Part shown: positions 56,804 to 64,000 of the stretch, piece by piece
How the letters are laid out: each line of letters begins with the position of its first letter
Numbering within the stretch: position 1 is the first letter of the stretch
NCBI GenBank assembly: GCA_949358305.1
Contig: OX442314.1
Location: 23,553,060 to 23,617,059, forward strand
Source of the DNA: Strigamia acuminata
Taxonomy: Eukaryota > Arthropoda > Chilopoda > Geophilomorpha > Linotaeniidae
Reading direction: 5' to 3'
Length of the DNA stretch: 64,000 bases
The notes under the pieces: model-generated
The model's input: only the letters and a program-made list of their open reading frames with translations
Databases searched by the model: none
What the model was told of the DNA's origin: nothing
Program-made: the position numbers and the translations under genes

Positions 56804-57014
56804 TGGATTCGTGTAACTTTTGTGGAATTTAAAATGAACTTTCTTCACTGATGAGTGTGTCCATCTTCTTCACGCTTCTTTCCGAAATACCTGGCAACAT
56901 TTCCAAACACTATCGGCTTTAAAACTATCAAACCCTAAAAAATACAATTTGCATTAGAAACGCTGCATTCACCAACAAATGAATTAACGTCAGCTTTGGA
57001 CTACAATACGACGA
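56804..57014 (-). pseudogene. Partial YEATS4 duplicate, left part
   Basis: The sequence matches 54,520-54,930 with two deletions. One joins the exon 3 start to the middle of exon 2 (between two CAC words, removing about 120 bp). The other removes exon 1 and its ATG (joining CAACAAAT to GAATTAAC). It therefore cannot encode protein. The duplicate is split by the Mag-type element, and its continuation (YEATS4 5' flank) resumes at 61,782. Confidence 0.85.
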
Positions 57015-57183
57015 TGTGGTATCTTGATATGTATCTGCGCCACTAGATGGCGCTACGCGCGGTGACACCTGGCGCCGGTGTTTACCTGCGTTAATGAAGG
57101 AGAATAAAACTTCAGTTTACAATTAGTGCATCAACTCATACAAACGTGTCCTTTATTGTGTCTATAGAATCGAGGATACGACA
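57015..57183 (+). repeat. 5' LTR of the Mag-type element
   Basis: It begins TGTGGTATCTTG and ends GAGGATACGACA. It contains GAATAAAACTTC (polyadenylation signal) at about 57,101-57,112. It is a perfect match to 61,613-61,781 by eye. Confidence 0.93.
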
Positions 57184-57203
57184 TTGGCGACGAGGATTAA
57201 AGT
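57184..57203 (+). promoter_or_regulatory. Primer-binding site of the Mag-type element
   Basis: TTGGCGACGAGGATTAAAGT follows the LTR end directly. The same TTGGCGACGAG core is seen beside the third gypsy fragment near 21,510. I do not assign the tRNA. Confidence 0.7.
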
Positions 57204-57313
57204 AAATGTAATCCGCTCGCATCAAATGCTGAACTCGTCATCCATTGATTTGAGTGGAGTGAGTGTGTTTGAAAAAGTGGGCGTGGCAGTGATAAAGCTG
57301 TTTTTCGGCGAAA

Positions 57314-60300
57314 ATGGCCACCAATCTGAATTTACCGACGGTTGGAAATTTCGACATTACAACTGGGAATTTGGACTATAGCTGGAAGAAATGGAGTAAG
57401 TCACTTCAATATTATTTGGAAGCGGCGAGAGTGGGCGAAGCACAGAAGTTGGCAACGCTGCTGCACCTCGCCGGCACGGATGTACAGGACATCTATGATA
57501 CGTTTACGCCGGCAAATAAACTGACATATGATCTAACACTCGCCGCGCTCGGTGTGTATTTCAATCCACGGAAAAATCTGAGATTTGAAAGGCACGTGTT
57601 TAGACAACAAACACAGGAGCCCGCCGAGGTAATGGACGCTTTTGTTACACGCTTGAAAACGAAGGTGAAAAGCTGCGAATTTGGCGTTTTAGAAGATGAT
57701 TTAATCGTCGATCAAGTGTTAGAGAAAGGCCGCGACAAGGGCTTGCGGCGGCGCTTGCTGCGCGAAACTGACTTGACTTTAGACTCTTTATTAAAGCTAG
57801 CTCGCTCAGCAGAGGCAAGTGAGCAGCACGCAACGTCGATGGAGCGAACGACGGCCGAAAACACCAAGGAGATCCTTGTAAACCAGCTCACGGGTGAGAA
57901 AAAGCCATTTTTTAAAAATCGTGGTAAAAGTGGGCGTGGCACATTTCGCAAATTCAACGCGAAACCGCAAAATTCGGACGACAGACGTTTCGATAAATCC
58001 CAAGTGGTGAAGGAATGCTATCGTTGTGGCCACAAGGATCATCTAGCAAATGATTGCACCGTTGCAAAGAACAAGGAGTGCGGGTTTTGTCACAAAATTG
58101 GACATTTTGCTAAAGTTTGCAGGTTGAAAAGCGCCGGAGGTCGTGCACGTGGCAGGGAGCGTGTCCAGTACGTCGGCGTGAACGAATACGACTACGACAG
58201 CGAGTATTCGTGCTGCGTAACGTCTCACGAACGGAATAATGGCGTGACGGTGAAGATCGATCAACAAGACGTAAGAGTTTTAATTGATTCTGGTTCATCG
58301 GTGAATACAGTGGGTCAAAAGGCATGGACAGTATTAAAAAAGAAGGGAATTAAATTAACACCAACGAAGACAAGACTGTTTGCGTATGGAGTGAATGAGC
58401 CACTAGTAGTTAGCGGTGAATTTAACACGCAGGTGCAAGCGGCTGGAAAATCAGTAAATGCGAGATTTTTAGTCGTACCGTCAGGAAAAATGCCGTTATT
58501 GTCTCGAAAAACATCCAAAGAGTTGGGATTGTTGAAAATTGACGAAGAAATTGTGAACGAACTTACTAATGATGATTCTTTATTTGATGAGTCTGTAGGA
58601 AAATTGAGGAAGGATTTGGCCAATCGAATTACAAAATTTCGAGATGTCTTTAAAGGGATTGGAAAACTCAAGGAGTTTGAACTGGAATTGTATATGGACG
58701 CGAACGTGCGACCAGTTGCGCAATCGGTGCGCAGAATACCTTTCCACATCCGCAAACAGCTGGACATCGAAATAGACAATTTGTTGCAGGCCGACATCAT
58801 CGAGCCAGTCACCGGCGCGACGGAGTGGGTTTCACCCGTCGTGCCCGTGAAAAAGCCGGATGGCTCAATCAGGCTGTGCCTCGACATGCGTGCCGTCAAC
58901 GAGGCGGTGAAGAGGAACCGCCATCCGCTCCCCACGATGGAGGAGGTTTTGGATGAAATTGACGGGGCCGAGTTGATTTCAAAACTCGATTGTCGCCAAG
59001 GATATTTACAAATCCCTCTCAAAGCGGATTCGAGGCGGTTTACTGTTTTTGTCACTCACAGGGGACTTTTCCGCTACAAGAGACTGTTCTTTGGGATCGC
59101 CAGCGCACCAGAGGAGTATCAACGGATCCTCCAGAACATCTTGGCCGAGTGCGAAGGCACAAAGAACTCTCTTGACGACATTGTCGTGCACGGGAAGACT
59201 GTTGAAGAACACGATCAACGGTTGGAAAAGGTCCTCGAGACACTGTCTCGAAATGGTTTGACTCTCAATCTCAAGAAATGTTGCTTTGGCGTGTCAAAAG
59301 TCACGTTTCTTGGACATGTCATCTCGAAAAGTGGCATTTCCGTCGCAGAATCGAAGGTGGAAGCCGTGCGAAACGCCGTGGCACCGAAAAACGAGACGGA
59401 GATCCGAAGTTTTTTAGGTTTGGTTAATTATTGTGCGCGGTATATCCCGAACTTCGCGACGGAGGCGGAGCCATTGCGACAAATGGCCCGAAAAGATGTT
59501 GTATTCAAGTGGGGAAGTCGTCAGAATGAGGCATTCGAACGGTTAAAAGGACTTTTGTGCAGTTCGAGTGTGCTTGCATTTTTTCGTAAGAACGTCGAGT
59601 CGGAATTGGTCGTCGACGCATCACCGGTCGGCTTGGGAGCCGTTCTGACTCAACGTCAACCGGACGGACAAATGAAACCCATTGCGTTCGCCAGCCGAAC
59701 GTTGTCGGACGTTGAACGTCGTTATTCTCAGACTGAGAAAGAAGGGCTCGCAGTCGTCTGGGGCTGTGAGCGCTTCAGAATGTATTTAATCGGCATGCCA
59801 TTTCTTTTAATAACAGACCACAAGGCGCTGGAGACCATCTACGGGACCAGATCGAAGCCGTCAGCAAGGATGGAAAGATGGGTGCTGAGATTGCAGCCAT
59901 TCGAATTCACGATTCGTCACCGGCCGGGCAGCGCGAACATAGCGGACGCGCTGTCTCGTTTGCTGCCCGCCGGAGAAGGAAAAAGTGTTTTGGGACAAAC
60001 AGAAGCTTATGTGCGATTTGTGGTCGAGAGTGCGCTGCCGAGGGCAATGACTTTGCGAGAAGTCGAACAGGCGTCGAGAGCAGACGAAACTATTTGCGAA
60101 ATCAATAAGTGTTTGCGCGACGGAAACAAATTTAATAACGCTCTTCAAAAATTTCAGCTGATAAGGAGCGAATTAGCGATGACAAACGGAGTTTTGCTTC
60201 GAGGACCACGAATTGTGATGCCGGAGTCACTGCGGAGGAGAGTGGTCGAATTGGGACACCAAGGTCACCAGGGCGTCGTAAGAACGAAGCAACGCCTGCG

Positions 60301-61420
60301 TGAAAAGGTCTGGTGGCCTGGCCTGGACCACGACGTCGAGCGTGCAGTGCAGCGATGCCACGCTTGTCAGCACAGCAGTGCGACGGAGAAGCCGGAACCA
60401 ATTCGGAGCACGCCGCTGCCAAAAGGACCATGGCGGGAGCTGGCGATCGATATTTGCGGTCCATTCAAGGACGGCAGTTCGATTGTCGTTCTCGTCGATT
60501 ACTACTCGCGTTTTCCGGAGGTATTAATTTTGAGGTCGACAGTGTCGGAAAGGATAATTGTTTGGCTGCGTCGAGTTTTCGAGCGCTGGGGAATTCCGGA
60601 GTCGTTGACTTCGGATAATGGGCCCCAATTCGTCTCGGAGCAGTTTCGGGTTTTTCTGGAGGAGCAGGGAGTCCACCATCGTAGGGTCACTCCATACTGG
60701 CCCCAGGCCAACGGAACTGTTGAGAGACTGAATAAGTCTTTTGTCAAAGCTTTTCGCGCCGCGGAAGTCGAAGGCGGCAACTGGAAAAAGGCACTCGGGA
60801 CATTTTTACAATCATACAGGAGTACGCCACACCGTACCACAGGAGTGTCGCCGTACGAACTAATGACGAAGAGGAAAATGCGAACAAAGATTCCGCAAAT
60901 GATGTTGGAAGAAAAAGGAAAATTACATCAAATTGTAAAAAGGAAAGATGCGGAGGAAAAGGAAAAATCGAAGCGGTATGCAGATCAGCGTCGCGGGAGC
61001 AGGGAAAGCAACATCCAGCGGGGCGACAGAGTGCTGGTTGCGAAGTCAAGAACACACAAGCTCGATCTTGCATACGAGCACGATTTAATGACGGTGTTTC
61101 AAAAGAATGGGAATTGTTTGCTGTTGAAAACAAACGACGGCAGAATCGTCAAAAGGAACGTGACGAAAGTGAGGCGATACTTCCCATTAGATGACGACTT
61201 ACCGTTACCCAATGATGACAACATTCCAGTAGAGGCGATTCCAGGTCAGCCGAGACCAGATGCCCATTTGCTGCCTGGGCCACCAGTGAGAGGCGGTAGA
61301 CGAGGAGCAAGACGTGCGGCCGACCCTAATTTCCAGCCGAGGAAGTCTGATCTTAAAAGAAGGGCACCGGAATACCTGGGCGGTTACGACACGTCTACAC
61401 GTCGTAGAAGAGTTGTGTAG
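57314..61420 (+). CDS. gag-pol: Gag-Pol polyprotein of the Mag-type Ty3/gypsy element, 1,368 aa, intact
   Basis: A single frame starts at ATG 57,314 in good context (AAAATGGCC). Gag occupies about residues 1-230; two zinc knuckles follow at 236-269 (CYRCGHKDHLANDC and CGFCHKIGHFAKVC). The protease has VLIDSGSS near 325. Reverse transcriptase runs from about 470 with LDCRQGYLQIPL. Its catalytic box is SLDD at 619-622, with both Asp present but Ser where Tyr or Phe is usual. RNase H has VDASPVGLGA near 767 and TDHKALE. The integrase zinc module is near 980-1019, and its DDE residues lie near 1045 (AIDICG), 1100 (SDNGPQF) and 1136 (NGTVERLN). The C-terminus is Pro/Arg-rich. Gag and Pol are in one frame with no stop or shift, as in Mag-lineage elements. 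It encodes all enzymes for reverse transcription and insertion. Confidence 0.95.
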   Translation: MATNLNLPTVGNFDITTGNLDYSWKKWSKSLQYYLEAARVGEAQKLATLLHLAGTDVQDIYDTFTPANKLTYDLTLAALGVYFNPRKNLRFERHVFRQQTQEPAEVMDAFVTRLKTKVKSCEFGVLEDDLIVDQVLEKGRDKGLRRRLLRETDLTLDSLLKLARSAEASEQHATSMERTTAENTKEILVNQLTGEKKPFFKNRGKSGRGTFRKFNAKPQNSDDRRFDKSQVVKECYRCGHKDHLANDCTVAKNKECGFCHKIGHFAKVCRLKSAGGRARGRERVQYVGVNEYDYDSEYSCCVTSHERNNGVTVKIDQQDVRVLIDSGSSVNTVGQKAWTVLKKKGIKLTPTKTRLFAYGVNEPLVVSGEFNTQVQAAGKSVNARFLVVPSGKMPLLSRKTSKELGLLKIDEEIVNELTNDDSLFDESVGKLRKDLANRITKFRDVFKGIGKLKEFELELYMDANVRPVAQSVRRIPFHIRKQLDIEIDNLLQADIIEPVTGATEWVSPVVPVKKPDGSIRLCLDMRAVNEAVKRNRHPLPTMEEVLDEIDGAELISKLDCRQGYLQIPLKADSRRFTVFVTHRGLFRYKRLFFGIASAPEEYQRILQNILAECEGTKNSLDDIVVHGKTVEEHDQRLEKVLETLSRNGLTLNLKKCCFGVSKVTFLGHVISKSGISVAESKVEAVRNAVAPKNETEIRSFLGLVNYCARYIPNFATEAEPLRQMARKDVVFKWGSRQNEAFERLKGLLCSSSVLAFFRKNVESELVVDASPVGLGAVLTQRQPDGQMKPIAFASRTLSDVERRYSQTEKEGLAVVWGCERFRMYLIGMPFLLITDHKALETIYGTRSKPSARMERWVLRLQPFEFTIRHRPGSANIADALSRLLPAGEGKSVLGQTEAYVRFVVESALPRAMTLREVEQASRADETICEINKCLRDGNKFNNALQKFQLIRSELAMTNGVLLRGPRIVMPESLRRRVVELGHQGHQGVVRTKQRLREKVWWPGLDHDVERAVQRCHACQHSSATEKPEPIRSTPLPKGPWRELAIDICGPFKDGSSIVVLVDYYSRFPEVLILRSTVSERIIVWLRRVFERWGIPESLTSDNGPQFVSEQFRVFLEEQGVHHRRVTPYWPQANGTVERLNKSFVKAFRAAEVEGGNWKKALGTFLQSYRSTPHRTTGVSPYELMTKRKMRTKIPQMMLEEKGKLHQIVKRKDAEEKEKSKRYADQRRGSRESNIQRGDRVLVAKSRTHKLDLAYEHDLMTVFQKNGNCLLLKTNDGRIVKRNVTKVRRYFPLDDDLPLPNDDNIPVEAIPGQPRPDAHLLPGPPVRGGRRGARRAADPNFQPRKSDLKRRAPEYLGGYDTSTRRRRVV

Positions 61421-61612
61421 TGTTGTCAGAATAAGTACTAATGTTTAACTAAAATAGTTTATTGTTAAAAATTGAAATGTTCAGGCCTGGACGAAAAACG
61501 TGTTGTAAATATTTTGAAATTGTTATTGTGAATAGTTCGAATTGTTGAATAATTTTAATTAATTTATTTTAAATACTGTTACATGTTATTGTTAAAAAAA
61601 AAAAAAGAGTGA

Positions 61613-61781
61613 TGTGGTATCTTGATATGTATCTGCGCCACTAGATGGCGCTACGCGCGGTGACACCTGGCGCCGGTGTTTACCTGCGTTAATGAAGGAG
61701 AATAAAACTTCAGTTTACAATTAGTGCATCAACTCATACAAACGTGTCCTTTATTGTGTCTATAGAATCGAGGATACGACA
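61613..61781 (+). repeat. 3' LTR of the Mag-type element
   Basis: Identical by eye to 57,015-57,183. It is preceded by an A-rich, purine-only stretch (about 61,594-61,609), the probable polypurine tract. Confidence 0.93.
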
Positions 61782-61930
61782 GACATTTAACCAGCGCCAT
61801 TTCCCCCCCAACACTGGCGAAGATTGGCGTCACGCTTGGTGCTTTGTACATAGCTGCCACCTATTGATAATAGTTGGCAATAAAAAATCTTTGTAAAAAT
61901 ATGAAATTCAGTACGGATGTAAGGAAGCAC
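61782..61930 (-). pseudogene. Partial YEATS4 duplicate, 5'-flank part to the right of the Mag element
   Basis: GACATTTAACCAGCGCCATTT onward matches 54,926-55,070, the sequence immediately upstream of YEATS4, with few substitutions. It is the continuation of the fragment at 56,804-57,014. Confidence 0.82.
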
Positions 61931-62526
61931 GATGAACACAAAAATAACAAATAAATAAAAATAAAAATGGATAAATCTAAAAATAAAAGGAAAAAAAAAC
62001 CATCTAAAAAAAAAATCCTTTTTGTTATTTTTTTGTAGTTGAAACAATAAAATAATAATGTTATCAATATCATTAGTACCGGTACTATACTGTATTGATT
62101 GCTTGACTAGTGTTTAATTAAAAAAAAGTGTCTCTTTGGCAAATGTAATGAGCAAATTGCAGGCGTTGACGCATCTGCCTATAGCCATTAAGATGAATGT
62201 ATGATTAAGAGCAGTTTTGCAGTGATGAAACATTGGAGCACCACGTAAAGATTAAAAATTTGATAAAGTACGTAACGTAATCATATTGCATATTCATCCT
62301 TCAGATTATTAATTTAATATCTAATTGAATCTACTGAGTGTTGTTTTCAATTCAGTCTGAATTACTCTCCATCTTGATTTTATTTCCATGCTAAAGTTTG
62401 TCAAATGCAGATTACATTGTATGACATTTATAGGGCCAATGGGTTATCAGTATTCACCAAATGCAGATCAACACCAATACCATGGGAATGAAAAGTTTAA
62501 AAATATTATGTTGGTTGAATAAAGTG

Positions 62527-62630
62527 CATCTGATACCATTGAATAATTTGTGACACAGAGTATTCAAAATTGTTAATAAAAATGAACAACAAAATTCTTT
62601 ATTGGAGATGCAACTGTATATTACAGAAAA
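62527..62630. repeat. Repeat shared with 56,706-56,800
   Basis: GCATCTGATACCATTGAATA and the following bases (ACAGAGTATTCAAAATTG, CTTTATTGGAGATGCAA) are nearly identical to 56,706-56,800, in the same orientation. The two copies flank the YEATS4 duplicate plus Mag element. Confidence 0.8.
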
Positions 62631-62639
62631 TGCTACAAA

Positions 62640-63687
62640 TAATAATAATAATATTATTAATAATAATATGAAATAATAATGATAATAATAGATATCACTC
62701 ATCGCTTTAAACTATTTTTTAGGCTAAAAGGCAACATTCAAAAAAATAAATGGAAAAATTTAAGGCATTTTTGAAAGTAGCCTTTTCAGCAAAAAACTGA
62801 TTAAAATTTGCATGAAACCTTGAAAATAAAAATAAAATAAGTGTGTCTATTAACTTGTTTATCTCCCCGACATGTTCGAACGTTTCGGTCAATATCAAAA
62901 CTTTACAATATATGAAACAAACATTAATTCTCGCAACCCTTTTTCTTCCTTTTAAATAAATAAAAACAAGACAAAACAAATGCCAAATTCGTATTTCTTT
63001 ATGACATCAGATATAATGCTAGGCCTACGACTTCTCATACGTAAAATCAAACTTTGTACAACAGACGTCACCTCAAGTTTTAATATCGAGTGCAAATAAA
63101 AATTATACAAAAAAAAAATAATTAATTAATAATAATATCGATTTAAATAATCATCCGGGCAACACAACTTTCTGAAATTTACACACCATATATAAAAATA
63201 AAGACGTTATTTGATAACAGAAAAGAAAATCATTGCAAAAACTTTGCAGTAGCTATGTAAAGTAAAAAAATTGGATTAAAAAAAATCTCCATTCTTAATC
63301 CAGACATAATAAATCACTGGAGTAATTGCCTTGTTTCTCACTCAAAAATTCAGATTATTTAAAAAAACAAAACAAAAAAAACAAATAGCGTCAACTGTAA
63401 AATTAATCAATTTATAAGCGGTTGCTTGACAGTTTAATCTATTTTGAAGCATTGGCAAAAAATTCAATAGATTGTCATTAAAAATATAGATGCCAGAAAC
63501 TGCGTAAATATCAATACCTTCCACTCCTGAATCGGATCTTGTAAACATTGTTTGATATGAAAATGACTGAATGCAGAACAAAAATAAATACATTGCAAAT
63601 TTTTTCAGAGATTTTAAAACAGAGGGAGAAAAAGAAAAATAAATGTCGGTAAAATTGGCAATAAATATCAGTCAACAGGTTGGTTAC

Positions 63688-63730
<43 letters not shown>

Positions 63731-64000
63731 TAAGAGCAAATGGCAGTTTGGTTTACATTATTAGCAATAAGATTATTTAATAATAAAAAAAAATAATAAT
63801 AATAAGGAGAATAAAATATGTACAATGTTTGCAAATTTTCTATGTACAAAAGAACATAATTCTTATTAATTTTAAAAACTAAAAATATATTTAAAAACTT
63901 ATAAAAATCATTTCCTTATTTCACACTGTACACAACAAAACAATAAAAAACAAAGGGAGAAAGAGAGAGAGAAAGAGAGAGAGAAAGAGTGTGAGAGAAA
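62640..64000. other. AT-rich terminal region with microsatellites, no gene seen
   Basis: It contains AAT-type triplet repeats at 62,640-62,690 and 63,690-63,730, A-rich runs, and a GA-rich tract at 63,955-64,000 that runs off the edge. Open frames here are short and low-complexity. It may be the 3' UTR of a gene beyond the right edge, but nothing proves this. Confidence 0.5.

Larger units (their letters stand above)
57015..61781 (+). mobile_element. Complete Mag-type Ty3/gypsy retrotransposon with identical LTRs (4.8 kb)
   Basis: The element consists of a 5' LTR (57,015-57,183), primer site TTGGCGACGAGG, one long gag-pol frame, an A-rich tract ending AAAAAGAGTGA, and a 3' LTR (61,613-61,781). 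The LTRs are 169 bp each and I see no difference between them. The ends TGTGGTATC and GATACGACA form an imperfect inverted repeat. Flanks are GACGA left and GACAT right, so the target duplication is not exact. Everything needed for movement appears to be present. Confidence 0.93.

Noticed and set aside
58315-59055. 246-codon minus-strand frame opposite the Mag-type gag-pol
   Set aside because: It is a shadow of the retrotransposon frame, with no domain of its own.

Overview
This is eukaryotic nuclear DNA, most likely from an arthropod or arthropod-like protostome. The evidence is short GT-AG introns (mostly 45-130 nt), four tandem divergent ionotropic-receptor (IR) genes (a protostome-specific chemoreceptor family), BEL/Pao, Mag-type and other Ty3/gypsy retroelements, and degenerate CCTAA-rich repeats resembling the arthropod telomere motif. 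No species can be named from sequence alone.

Region 1 (1-22,000) is a nest of mobile elements. A plus-strand Ty3/gypsy element (3' part, 18,266-20,840+) was split by a minus-strand Ty3/gypsy element. The latter has a 5' LTR at 17,087-18,265, a tRNA-Pro type primer site, gag, pol joined to gag by a canonical -1 frameshift site, and a third ORF leaving the left edge. Its gag is split by a 9.5-kb Foldback/Mutator-like element (5,464-14,946). That element has a 9-bp target duplication and giant inverted termini built from 54-bp and 35-bp tandem repeats, and it carries a truncated BEL/Pao gag and a possible captured 3' exon. A third gypsy fragment lies at 21,031-21,530.

Region 2 (22,000-45,400) holds four IR paralogues on the minus strand. 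Each has ten exons of identical length and a predicted 595-aa receptor with signal peptide, ligand-binding halves and three membrane segments. Between and inside them lie an 87-bp minisatellite, several MITE and foldback elements (two with an empty site visible in a paralogue), a hAT-like element, a solo-LTR-like insertion, a decayed Ty1/copia element carrying a hAT-type MITE, and a Tc1-like fragment.

Region 3 (45,400-55,200) is the conserved-gene region: a 608-aa coiled-coil protein, a testis-specific serine/threonine kinase (TSSK family), a UBX-domain protein resembling UBXN10 (all plus strand), and YEATS4/GAS41 (minus strand). TSSK and UBXN10 relatives function in sperm and cilia, so a germline or ciliary theme is possible but is inference.

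Region 4 (55,200-64,000) has two adjacent hairpin MITEs, a broken partial duplicate of the 5' part of YEATS4, and inside that duplicate a structurally complete Mag-type Ty3/gypsy element with two identical 169-bp LTRs and one 1,368-codon ORF. The remainder is AT-rich with microsatellites. Exon boundaries were read by hand from splice consensus and frame continuity and could be off by a base in places.
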